DNA from: JADHMP01 sp964386915
GTDB taxonomy: Bacteria; Bacteroidota; Bacteroidia; Flavobacteriales; Flavobacteriaceae
DNA length: 64,000 nucleotides
Assembly (NCBI GenBank): GCA_964386915.1
Contig: CAYLUQ010000009.1
Coordinates: 1-64,000 of the forward strand
Direction: 5' to 3'
In this document: piece after piece, positions 27,410-35,534 of the stretch
How positions within the stretch are numbered: position 1 is the first letter of the stretch
How the letters are laid out: every line of letters starts with the position of its first letter
Notes under the pieces: model-generated
The model's input: only the letters and a program-made list of their open reading frames with translations
Databases searched by the model: none
Told to the model about the DNA's origin: nothing
Translations under genes and position numbers: made by a program

Positions 27410-27997
27410 ATGGCCCCAATCAAACCCTTCCTCCTCCTGCTGGTGGTGATCTGCTTTTTTATTGTCTGCCAACAGGAAAAAGCCAAAACCACCACTCCCG
27501 AAAATAATGTATTCTATATTAATGATAGTCCCAATAGCATTACCACTTTTGGCCTCTCCAACCTTGGTCCAGACCCAAGCGGAAATCAATACCAAGGATA
27601 TTTAAAAGTGTTGTTGCTTCTTTCTGAGGGCATTATTATGTCAGAAGACCCCACTGGCCTGCTCTATTTGAAAGGAAAAGGAACGCTACTCGGTATTATT
27701 TTATACAATCAAACGGCAACTACCCTAACGGAAGGAGACTACTATGTTGACCTCCGCCCACCACACGAAATTGGGGAAGCTTCTATTGGTTTCTACACAC
27801 TTGCTTTTGATGAATCTTTGGTCAATGGTCCCTATTTAAATTATCCAGGCCTTGCCCTCTTAAGTGGAAAAATTAGCATTAAAAACAAACAACAAAGCGT
27901 TGAACTTACCCTTGACTTAATTGATGAAAATGGAAAATCTATCAGCGGAACGGTAATACAAAAACCAACTCCCTTTCAATATACATTGTCTTATTAA
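27410..27997 (+). CDS. Putative lipoprotein, unknown function
   Basis: This 195-residue protein starts with a hydrophobic leader (MAPIKPFLLLLVVICFFIVC) whose Cys20 could be lipidated. The rest is beta-rich with repeated GYLKVLLLLSEGI, GLLYLKGKGTLLG and GDYYVDLR strands and ends near DLIDENGKSISGTV. I do not recognise a family. It follows the SDR gene by 41 nt on the same strand. A small secreted or surface lipoprotein is the most that can be said. Confidence 0.72.
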   Translation: MAPIKPFLLLLVVICFFIVCQQEKAKTTTPENNVFYINDSPNSITTFGLSNLGPDPSGNQYQGYLKVLLLLSEGIIMSEDPTGLLYLKGKGTLLGIILYNQTATTLTEGDYYVDLRPPHEIGEASIGFYTLAFDESLVNGPYLNYPGLALLSGKISIKNKQQSVELTLDLIDENGKSISGTVIQKPTPFQYTLSY

Positions 27998-28317
27998 TGC
28001 TTTTTTGTCCAAATATCCTCACCTCCTCTCTAAGAAGAAACCATACTATTTCCCCAAAATTTTAGGTCATGTAAAAGTTATTTGATAGGCGATAGCAGGT
28101 TATTATCTAATTTTTCAAATTTGACACCTTGTCTTAAAAACACAGATTTTATAGGGCTTTTCTAGCTTTTTTTGGGGCTAAAGAGTTGATTTTATTGAGC
28201 TAAGCTATTCTTTTTTATTTAATGTCAGAGTTTGGAACATTACCCGTTTGTTCTCCCCTCTACTAAGAGGGGAAAGATTTTGCAAAGCAAAATCAGGGGG
28301 GTGTGTTTAGACCTATC
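27998..28317. other. Intergenic region between the lipoprotein gene and nadD
   Basis: These 320 bp lie between convergent genes. The last 70 bp hold the palindromic element listed separately. The first 250 bp are AT-rich, without a coding frame, tRNA or clear terminator. Confidence 0.6.
28251..28309. repeat. Palindromic intergenic element, copy 1
   Basis: Two adjoining hairpins are present: CCCCTCT-ACTA-AGAGGGG (7-bp stem) and GATTTTGC-AAA-GCAAAATC (8-bp stem), then AGGGGGGTGTGTTT. A near-identical block in reverse orientation is at 43341-43448. It sits just beyond the nadD stop codon. It may act as a transcript-end structure, or be a short non-autonomous repeat of the genome. Confidence 0.75.
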
Positions 28318-28884
28318 TTACCCCTGGTTTTGAAGCCATTCCCAACAGCCGGGAGGCATGAGCTTGGCTACACTTTTCCCTTCTTTAATTTTTTCTCGAA
28401 TGGCAGTGGCCGATATGGGGAGTAAAGAAGCCTCTACCACATGAATATTTGGGTGTTTGGAGAGTGGTGAATGAATTTGAGTGCCACGAGGGTAAACAAA
28501 AATGGGACATTGTTCTAATAATGCATCATAGTCTTTCCATTGGGTAAGCTGCTCCAAATTGTCACTGCCTACCAATATTGAAAAAGAGTGTTGGGGGTAC
28601 TTCTCTTTTAAAATCCCTAGGGTGTCAATAGTGTAGTGAGGTGCTGGGCGCTGCCACTCTATTTGATTAATCAAAAATTGGGTTTGATCCTTTAAGGCTT
28701 CTTTTAGAAGGGCCAAACGTGTGGCATAGGGCCATAAGTCTTGACTCTTTTTAAGGGGGTTTTGTGGACTAATAACAAACCACACTTCCTCTAAATGAGC
28801 ATGTTCCAAAAAGTGTTGGGCAATTTGCAAATGGCCCAAATGCACGGGATTGAAAGAACCAAAATACAAGCCAATTTGTGCCAT
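28318..28884 (-). CDS. nadD: Nicotinate-nucleotide adenylyltransferase
   Basis: It adenylates nicotinate mononucleotide in NAD synthesis. The nucleotidyltransferase motif is LYFGSFNPVHLGHLQIA at the N-terminus, with GSDNLEQLTQW mid-protein and SATAIREKIKEGKSV near the C-terminus. The length of 188 residues is normal. It follows gmk by 20 nt in a minus-strand yicC-gmk-nadD operon that is standard in Flavobacteria. Confidence 0.96.
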   Translation of the reverse strand: MAQIGLYFGSFNPVHLGHLQIAQHFLEHAHLEEVWFVISPQNPLKKSQDLWPYATRLALLKEALKDQTQFLINQIEWQRPAPHYTIDTLGILKEKYPQHSFSILVGSDNLEQLTQWKDYDALLEQCPIFVYPRGTQIHSPLSKHPNIHVVEASLLPISATAIREKIKEGKSVAKLMPPGCWEWLQNQG

Positions 28885-28904
28885 ATAATTAAATTAGACT
28901 ATCG

Positions 28905-29477
28905 CTATAAATCCAAAAATGCCTTCACCAAACGGGTGGCTTCTTTTTTAGCAGCAGCAAGGTTATCGTTCACCAAAACAACATCAAACTCTTTGGCATA
29001 GGTCAGCTCTTGAGCCGATTTTTCAAGCCGTTGTTTTATTTTTTCTTCAGTCTCAGTGCCTCTGGAACGCAGGCGTTGTTCTAAAACCTCTAGAGAGGGT
29101 GGCGCCACAAAAATAGCTAAGGTCTGTTCCGGAAATTGACGCTTGATATTGAGTCCCCCTTTCACATCAATATCAAATAAAACATGTTGCTCTTTTTCCC
29201 AAAGCCGTTTTAATTCCGATTTAAAGGTGCCATAAAACGTATGGGCATAGACCTCTTCATATTCTACAAAAGCGTTTTCTTTAATTTTTTGTTGAAAGGT
29301 TTCGGTAGAGATAAAATAGTAGTCTTTCCCCTCTATTTCGTTTGATCTTGGAGCTCTAGAGGTTGCCGAAATTGAAAACCCCAAAGGCAAGTTCTTTTCA
29401 GAAAGCAAATGGTGTACTAAAGTGGTTTTGCCACTACCTGAAGGAGCCGAAAAAACGATAAGCTTACCTACCTCCAA
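28905..29477 (-). CDS. gmk: Guanylate kinase
   Basis: It phosphorylates GMP to GDP. The P-loop SAPSGSGKTTLVHHLL is at residues 10-25. SATSRAPRSNEIEGKDYYF is the GMP-binding stretch and RLRSRGTE the lid. At 190 residues it has normal length. Its start immediately follows the yicC stop (0 nt), consistent with translational coupling. Confidence 0.97.
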   Translation of the reverse strand: MEVGKLIVFSAPSGSGKTTLVHHLLSEKNLPLGFSISATSRAPRSNEIEGKDYYFISTETFQQKIKENAFVEYEEVYAHTFYGTFKSELKRLWEKEQHVLFDIDVKGGLNIKRQFPEQTLAIFVAPPSLEVLEQRLRSRGTETEEKIKQRLEKSAQELTYAKEFDVVLVNDNLAAAKKEATRLVKAFLDL

Positions 29478-30335
29478 TCACAAAACGTTTAGCAATTGTT
29501 CCTTAATTTTTTCGAGCTCGTCTTTCATTTGCACCACCACTTTTTGCATGGCAGCATGATTGGCTTTAGACCCAATAGTATTGATTTCACGGCCAATTTC
29601 TTGGGCAATAAAGCCGAGCTTTTTTCCATTGGGAAATTCATTTTGCATTACCTCTTCAAAATAATCTAAATGCTTTTTTAAGCGCACTTTTTCTTCGGTA
29701 ATGTCGTATTTTTCAAGATAATAAATGAGCTCTTGCTCCCACCTGTTTTCGTCAATTTGAGTGTTTAATTCGGCTAAAGCATTTCGCAGTTTGTCTTTCA
29801 CCGCAACGGCCCGTTCGGGGTCTAATCGCACCACATCTTCTAGCAGTTTTACCAGGTTAGTGTGTCGGGTATTTAATTCTGTGGCCAAGGCTTTTCCTTC
29901 TTCAGCCCTAAAATTATTAACACGCTCTAGGACTTCATCCAATAAAGCAAATAGTGCCTTTTGGGTGTCCTCCTCTAAGCCTTTATTATCGTTGGAGAGG
30001 GTTTCCGGCAACCGCATGGCAATAGACAATAATCCTTCTGAATCGGCGCCCACTATGGACTGAAGTTGGTCTAAATAGCCCTTTACCACAGTTTTATTAA
30101 TGGTTACAGGAGCTTGTTCGCCCTGAAAGTCTAAATAGATGGACACATCAATTTTCCCGCGTTGCAAGCGATTTGAAATTTGTTTGCGCAACTGGGGCTC
30201 AATTTCACGCAAACTGCTATGCGTTCTAAAGTTAAGATCTAAACTTTTGCTGTTTAAAGTTCTAATTTCAACGTTGATTCCTAGGGTATCTTGTTGTTTT
30301 TCCCCTTTCCCGAATCCCGTCATAGAATAGATCAT
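29478..30335 (-). CDS. YicC family endoribonuclease-like protein
   Basis: This 285-residue protein opens MIYSMTGFGKGE, the unmistakable family start, and has EIRTLNSKSLDLNFR and a C-terminal segment FIAQEIGREINTIGSKAN. YicC proteins in E. coli and Bacillus have been linked to RNA degradation, including small RNA RyhB. It heads yicC-gmk-nadD. Confidence 0.93.
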   Translation of the reverse strand: MIYSMTGFGKGEKQQDTLGINVEIRTLNSKSLDLNFRTHSSLREIEPQLRKQISNRLQRGKIDVSIYLDFQGEQAPVTINKTVVKGYLDQLQSIVGADSEGLLSIAMRLPETLSNDNKGLEEDTQKALFALLDEVLERVNNFRAEEGKALATELNTRHTNLVKLLEDVVRLDPERAVAVKDKLRNALAELNTQIDENRWEQELIYYLEKYDITEEKVRLKKHLDYFEEVMQNEFPNGKKLGFIAQEIGREINTIGSKANHAAMQKVVVQMKDELEKIKEQLLNVL

Positions 30336-30338
30336 AGG

Positions 30339-31043
30339 CTAAAGGGGTTTAATTTTAATATTGCGAAAGGCCACTCTATCGTTATGATCTTGCAACCCTA
30401 TGTGTCCAGTATGGAATTCACCAAAGCCTTTAAAGCCTGGGGATTTAAATTTAGAATTTTGAATAAGAGCCTCCCATGCTGGTCCATAGAGTGGAAATTC
30501 AACCACAAGGGTGCCGTTTAAAGCCACACTTCCGTGGTTTTGCTCATAGTCTATGGTAATTAAAAAATGATTCCACTCTCCAGGAGCATTGGTCACATCG
30601 GCTAGGGGTTCTACCATATCATAGAGCGATCCGGCTTGATGAAAATTGGGTCGCACTTTGCCGTCGGGATGCCCTTGGTTATCTAGCACCTGAATTTCGG
30701 GGCCCGTTGTGTATGGACGACCATATTGAGGGGCCTCATTAACCGCCCAAAAAAGACCACTGTTTCCCTTTGGTGCAATGTTCCATTCTATAGACAATTG
30801 AAAACTTTTAAAGGTTTTGTCGGTTACAATATCTTGTGCAGGATCTCCCTTTGATTTATTGGCCGGGTCTAACACTAGCGCTCCGTCTTCTACCGTCCAA
30901 ATGGGTTTTACTTTAGCATTGTTGTAGAGATGCCAGCCATCTAGATTTTTGCCGTTAAAAAGCGGAATCCATTCTTTTTCTTGTGCAGTTGCGTTGCTTT
31001 GCACAAGCAAAATAGCAACCAAAAGGGATGATAAAAACTTCAT
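30339..31043 (-). CDS. DUF1080 protein, 3-keto-glycoside hydrolase-like, secreted
   Basis: This 234-residue protein has a signal peptide (KFLSSLLVAILLVQSNATAQ) and a single DUF1080 (PF06439) jelly-roll, starting with WIPLFNGKNLDGWHLY and including GNSGLFWAVNE and GPEIQVLDNQGH. PF06439 is named 3-keto-disaccharide hydrolase after members that cleave C3-oxidised glycosides. It would act in the periplasm on the product of the GMC dehydrogenase encoded nearby. It is the last gene of the minus-strand sugar operon. Confidence 0.88.
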   Translation of the reverse strand: MKFLSSLLVAILLVQSNATAQEKEWIPLFNGKNLDGWHLYNNAKVKPIWTVEDGALVLDPANKSKGDPAQDIVTDKTFKSFQLSIEWNIAPKGNSGLFWAVNEAPQYGRPYTTGPEIQVLDNQGHPDGKVRPNFHQAGSLYDMVEPLADVTNAPGEWNHFLITIDYEQNHGSVALNGTLVVEFPLYGPAWEALIQNSKFKSPGFKGFGEFHTGHIGLQDHNDRVAFRNIKIKPL

Positions 31044-31053
31044 ACTGCTGTAA

Positions 31054-32106
31054 TTAAAGGTTTAAAATGTTGCGTAAATGCTGCTCGTCAATGTCCCCTC
31101 CGGCAAAATCGTCGAAAGTTTTTTGAGTTGCTTCAATAATGTGGCTTTGAATGAAGGGTGCCCCTTCTCGCGCCCCTTGCTCTGGACTTTTTATGCAACA
31201 CTCCCACTCCATTACGGCCCAAACATCACAACCATATTCTGTGAGTTTGGTAAAAATGGTTTTAAAATCTATTTGACCGTCTCCCGGAGAGCGATAGCGC
31301 CCGGCACGATCAATCCAATCACCATAGCCCCCAAAGGCACCTTTTTTTCCGGTGGGTTTAAATTCTGAATCTTTCACATGAAAAGATTTAATGAATTCGT
31401 GATAGTGATCAATATATTCAATATAGTCTAATTGCTGCAAGACAAAATGACTGGGATCATACAAAATATTAACTCGTTTATGGTTGTTGGTGGCTTCTAA
31501 AAAGCGCTCAAAAGTCACACCATCATGAAGGTCTTCCCCTGGGTGAATTTCATAGCATGCGTCTACGCCACATTCATCAAAAACATTGAGAATGGGCAAC
31601 CATCGGTTCGCTAACTCTTTAAATCCTAATTCCACCAATCCAGCAGGACGTTGAGGCCAAGGGTGCCAAGTGTGCCACAAGAGTGCTCCTGAAAAAGTAG
31701 CATGTGTGGTGAGCCCTAGATTTTGACTAGCTCGTGCCGCTTTTTTCATGGTTTCTACAGCCCACTCGGTTCGTGCCTTGGGGTTGTTTTTTACCGCATC
31801 GGGGGCAAAGTTATCAAACATCAAATCGTAAGCCGGATGCACGGCAACTAACTGCCCTTGCAAGTGGGTAGAAAGCTCTGTTATTTCTAGGCCATAAGAA
31901 TTGATTTTGCCTTTGAGTTCATCACAATAGGTTTTGCTTTCGGCTGCTTGATCAAGGTCTATTAAAAAAGACTCCCAAGTTGGAATTTGAATGCCTTTGT
32001 AGCCTAAATCGGCTGCCCATTGGCACATGCCTTCTAACGAATTAAAAGGGGCCTTACTGTCTACAAATTGTGCTAAAAAAATGCCGGGGCCTTTGATGGT
32101 TTTCAT
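31054..32106 (-). CDS. Sugar phosphate isomerase/epimerase-like TIM-barrel protein, cytoplasmic
   Basis: This 350-residue protein has the xylose-isomerase-like TIM-barrel fold, with metal-binding residues visible in EIHPGEDLHDG, YDPSHFVLQQLD, FHVKDSEF and MEWECC. There is no signal peptide, so it works in the cytoplasm. The ATG at 32106 is preferred over 32127 because it gives a 4-nt ATGA overlap with the preceding dehydrogenase gene and keeps the usual family start (KTIKGPGIFLAQF). It likely isomerises a keto-sugar made by this locus. Confidence 0.9.
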   Translation of the reverse strand: MKTIKGPGIFLAQFVDSKAPFNSLEGMCQWAADLGYKGIQIPTWESFLIDLDQAAESKTYCDELKGKINSYGLEITELSTHLQGQLVAVHPAYDLMFDNFAPDAVKNNPKARTEWAVETMKKAARASQNLGLTTHATFSGALLWHTWHPWPQRPAGLVELGFKELANRWLPILNVFDECGVDACYEIHPGEDLHDGVTFERFLEATNNHKRVNILYDPSHFVLQQLDYIEYIDHYHEFIKSFHVKDSEFKPTGKKGAFGGYGDWIDRAGRYRSPGDGQIDFKTIFTKLTEYGCDVWAVMEWECCIKSPEQGAREGAPFIQSHIIEATQKTFDDFAGGDIDEQHLRNILNL

Positions 32107-33242
32107 TGTTTGTCCAAGCTTTGCCATGTGTTTCCGTTTTTATGTGATGCTACTACTGATTCTATAAAATTAATTCCTCTTGCTCCTTCATAAAGGGTCG
32201 GATACTCTCCATTAAAAATCTTTTCGCCCCTTAGCGCTTTCGCTACCCCTTTGTAAATGTTTCCCATAGCGTCAAATATTCCCTCGGGGTGTCCGGCAGG
32301 AAGTTTAGTGCCGTCATTAGCAAAGTCTGAAGCATAGGCATTGCCCGGTTTTATTACCCGACGAGGTTCATCATCTTTTAAGTGGTAGAGATAATTTGGA
32401 TTTTCTTGTTCCCATCTAAAGGCGCCTTTTCGGCCATAGATTGCCACCGTTAGACCATTTTCTTCGCCGGTTGCAATTTGACTGGAACGCAACACACCTT
32501 TTATGGTGTCGGAAAAACGAACCAATATGGTGCCGTCAATATCTAGGGGGTTGTCTTCATAGAGCATGTTCAAATCGGCCAGCACCTCTTTGACTTCCAT
32601 GCCGGTGAGATATTCTACCATATGAAAAGCGTGCGTGCCAATATCTCCCACACAAGAACTGATTCCGGCCACTTTTGGGTCTAGACGCCAAACGCTTTTG
32701 CGTTTTTCTTTATCGTGAATCACAGGATTAATCCACCCTTGATAATATTGCAAATCTACTTTATGGATATCGCCCAACACGCCATCGGCAATGAGTTGTT
32801 TCATATGGCGCACCATGGGGTAGCCCGTATAGGTATAGGTAACCGCAAACACAGCATTGTGCTTTTTTTGAAGGGCTGCCAATTCTAGAGCATCTTCATA
32901 GGTAGTAGTGAGGGGTTTCTCACAAATAACATTAAATCCATTTTCTAAAAGTTTTTTGGCCATTGGAAAATGCAGCACATTGGGGGTGAGCACCGAAACC
33001 ACTTCAAGACGTTCGTCTTCTGGCTTTTGACTTTCTACAGCAATAAATTCTTCGAAGTCTTTATATACACGGTCTGTATTGACTCCAATTTGTTTAGCAA
33101 AGGCAATGTTTTCTTCATAGTTGGGGTTAAAAACACCAGCAACAATTTCGTAGCGGTCATACATATGGGCTGCAACTCGGTGCAGAACGCCAATTAGTGA
33201 ATCGCCGCCGCCGCCCAATATGCCATGTCTAATTTTATTCAT
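32103..33242 (-). CDS. Gfo/Idh/MocA-family sugar dehydrogenase
   Basis: This 379-residue NAD(P)-dependent oxidoreductase has an N-terminal Rossmann loop (GILGGGGDSLIG), the conserved EKPLTTTYEDA near residue 110, and the metal- or substrate-binding GDIGTHAFHMVEYLTG near residue 195. It has no signal sequence. In keto-sugar pathways such enzymes reduce 3-ketoglucose or oxidise the glycoside at C3. It overlaps the MFS gene by 8 nt and the isomerase gene by 4 nt. Confidence 0.92.
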   Translation of the reverse strand: MNKIRHGILGGGGDSLIGVLHRVAAHMYDRYEIVAGVFNPNYEENIAFAKQIGVNTDRVYKDFEEFIAVESQKPEDERLEVVSVLTPNVLHFPMAKKLLENGFNVICEKPLTTTYEDALELAALQKKHNAVFAVTYTYTGYPMVRHMKQLIADGVLGDIHKVDLQYYQGWINPVIHDKEKRKSVWRLDPKVAGISSCVGDIGTHAFHMVEYLTGMEVKEVLADLNMLYEDNPLDIDGTILVRFSDTIKGVLRSSQIATGEENGLTVAIYGRKGAFRWEQENPNYLYHLKDDEPRRVIKPGNAYASDFANDGTKLPAGHPEGIFDAMGNIYKGVAKALRGEKIFNGEYPTLYEGARGINFIESVVASHKNGNTWQSLDKQ

Positions 33243-34449
33243 ATTGTTTTTTATTTAGAGGTTGGTTTTTAAAAGTGATTAAAAATAAGATTAATACGGT
33301 AAATGCAAAAATGGAAGGTTTAAGCCAAATTTGTTGCCAGTTGTGTCCAGCTGATAATTGATAGAAATCGATGAGGGTTCCAGCTACTCTAAAGCCAATC
33401 ATCATCCCCACTCCATAGGTGGCTAAGGTGATGAGTCCTTGAGCAGCACTGCGGTATTTTTTACCCGCTTTAGCATCGGTATAGATTTGTCCGGAAACAA
33501 AAAAGAAATCATAGCATATGCCGTGGAGTAATATGCCCAAAAACAACATCCAACTGCTTGTTTCGAGCGAGCCAAAAGCAAAGAGCAAGTAGCGTATACC
33601 CCACCCCAAAAGGCCTATTATTAATGTGGTTTTAAACCCAAAACGCTTTAGAACATAGGGTAGCAATAGCAAAAAAAGGAGTTCCGAAAACTGCCCTAGT
33701 GCCATTTTGGAAGCAGCTGCTTCCATGCCCAGTTCGTTTAAAAATTGATTGGCGTGTTGATAATAGAAGGCTAGGGGAATGCAAAGCAAAATGGAAGTGA
33801 CAAAAAACAAAAGATAGGAACGGTCTTTTAACAAGGCTAAGGCCTCTAAGCCTAAAATTGCTTTTAGGTTTATTTTTTCGTTTTTGTCTTTATGTGGTGA
33901 TGTATTGGGTAAAGAAAAAGAAAAAAGACCCAAACAACAAGAGGCTATTCCGGCCATAAAAAAAGTTTTTTCTAAACTTAGTGTTTGCTCCCACCCCATC
34001 GAGCCAATCACAAACCCGGCAACTATCCATCCCAAGGTGCCTAGTGTTCTTATGGAAGCAAATTCTTTTGAAGGATCTTTCATTTGCCGAAATGCCACCG
34101 CATTGACAAGGGCAAGTGTAGGCATAAAAAGAATCATGTAGCATAAAATAAACGGATAAAAATCTGAAAATTGACCCTGACGCCCAGCAAGCAATAGCAA
34201 TGCACCTCCAAAAAGATGCAAGATGCCTAACACTTTTTGAGCTGCAAAATAACGGTCGGCAATGAGACCAATTATAAAGGGCGCAATGAGCGCCCCTATA
34301 GATTGGGTTTCATATGCTTGAGCCAAAGCCGTTCCACTAGCCTTAAAAGCCTGTGTCAAATAGGTTCCCATGGTGACATACCAAGCTCCCCAAATAAAAA
34401 ATTCGAGGAACATCATGGTGGCCAATTGAATTTTTACCGCCGTTTTCAC
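33235..34449 (-). CDS. MFS permease, nucleoside/sugar:proton symporter type
   Basis: This 404-residue integral protein has about 12 helices and starts KIQLATMMFLEFFIWGAWYV, typical of NupG-like nucleoside:H+ symporters. In this context it more probably takes up a sugar or keto-sugar, as NupG-like carriers do in other Bacteroidetes sugar loci. It starts 1 nt after the TIM-barrel lipoprotein gene. Substrate is an inference. Confidence 0.88.
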   Translation of the reverse strand: MKTAVKIQLATMMFLEFFIWGAWYVTMGTYLTQAFKASGTALAQAYETQSIGALIAPFIIGLIADRYFAAQKVLGILHLFGGALLLLAGRQGQFSDFYPFILCYMILFMPTLALVNAVAFRQMKDPSKEFASIRTLGTLGWIVAGFVIGSMGWEQTLSLEKTFFMAGIASCCLGLFSFSLPNTSPHKDKNEKINLKAILGLEALALLKDRSYLLFFVTSILLCIPLAFYYQHANQFLNELGMEAAASKMALGQFSELLFLLLLPYVLKRFGFKTTLIIGLLGWGIRYLLFAFGSLETSSWMLFLGILLHGICYDFFFVSGQIYTDAKAGKKYRSAAQGLITLATYGVGMMIGFRVAGTLIDFYQLSAGHNWQQIWLKPSIFAFTVLILFLITFKNQPLNKKQYE

Positions 34450-34450
34450 G

Positions 34451-35410
34451 TTACATTTGGGCTCCTACTTTGAGAAGAAGGTCACGAGTGGCTATAATGC
34501 CCTCTTCTTCAGACAACGTGTTTCCTTCATATTCTACTCCAATATAGCCTGAGTAGCCTGCGTCTTTTACAATTTTGAGCATACGGATATAGTCCGTATT
34601 GGTTTCGTTACCAGCAGCATCAAAATCATGTGATTTGGCGCTTACACCAAAAGCTTTAGGCATCATTTCAGTTGTGCCTTTGTAGCGATCATATTCTTTT
34701 ACACAAGAATAATTAGGCCCTCTTTCAATGCAGAAATTGCCAAAATCGGGAAGTGTGCCACAGTTTGCCATTCCAGTTCCGTTGATGGCCTCCATTAGCA
34801 AGTCGGCTTGAGAGGTTAGGGAACCGTGATTTTCTACCATAATATTAATATTGTAGGGCTGGGCAAAGGTGGCCAATGCCGTTAAACTAGCAATGCTGTT
34901 TTGCTTCCAAAGGGCTGGATCATTTTCACCATATAGATTTAAACGTACCGAATGGCAGTTCATGCTATTGGCAGCTACAATCCATTTTTTATGGTTTTCA
35001 ATTGCTTGTATTCTTTTTTCTTCGTCAGAAGAAGAAAGGTCTCCTTCACCGTCAATCATGATGAGTAGGTTTTGCAAACCATATTTAGCAGCTTCTTCAT
35101 TAGAACGGGCTATGAAATTTTGCATGGCCTCTTCAGGCTGCTCACTTTTAGTGACATCGGTATAGAGCTGATTGACATATTCTAAACCTTCAAAGCCCCA
35201 TCCTTTGGCTAATTTGGCAAAATCATAGGGCGAAACGCCTTGTTCCCGAATAGCTCTGTGAATGGACCATTGTGCCAAGCTTAATTTAAAAAAGGGAGCT
35301 GTGGCAGAAGCTGCTTTATCAGCTGGATTATTTTTGCAAGAAGCAAATCCTAGAGCAGCAACACCCACACCAGCAAAGGAAAGTTGTGATAAAAAAGTTT
35401 TTCGATTCAT
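34451..35410 (-). CDS. Exported TIM-barrel sugar isomerase/epimerase-like lipoprotein
   Basis: This 319-residue protein has an N-terminal NRKTFLSQLSFAGVGVAALG leader and Cys25 (FASCKNN), so it is probably lipidated, possibly via Tat. The body is a hydroxypyruvate isomerase-like TIM barrel with EGLEYVNQLY, MVENHGSLTS and GYIGVEYEGNTLSEEEG. It heads the minus-strand sugar operon. It would act on periplasmic keto-sugars; the reaction (isomerase, epimerase or lyase) is unknown. Confidence 0.87.
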   Translation of the reverse strand: MNRKTFLSQLSFAGVGVAALGFASCKNNPADKAASATAPFFKLSLAQWSIHRAIREQGVSPYDFAKLAKGWGFEGLEYVNQLYTDVTKSEQPEEAMQNFIARSNEEAAKYGLQNLLIMIDGEGDLSSSDEEKRIQAIENHKKWIVAANSMNCHSVRLNLYGENDPALWKQNSIASLTALATFAQPYNINIMVENHGSLTSQADLLMEAINGTGMANCGTLPDFGNFCIERGPNYSCVKEYDRYKGTTEMMPKAFGVSAKSHDFDAAGNETNTDYIRMLKIVKDAGYSGYIGVEYEGNTLSEEEGIIATRDLLLKVGAQM

Positions 35411-35486
35411 TTTTTTGGGTTTCGTTACAAATAATATTAATAGCTGAAATGTACTAAAATTATTAGCAGTGTGAAGGATTTTCTTC

Positions 35487-35494
35487 TATATTTG
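35487..35494 (+). promoter_or_regulatory. -7 promoter box of the GMC dehydrogenase operon
   Basis: TATATTTG matches TAnnTTTG, 40 bp before the GMC ATG. No TTG at the expected distance was found. The divergent minus-strand operon starts 125 bp away, so both may share regulation. Confidence 0.45.
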
Positions 35495-35534
35495 AGATCA
35501 CCAGAAATAAAACAAGCAAAAAAAACAGTAATAA

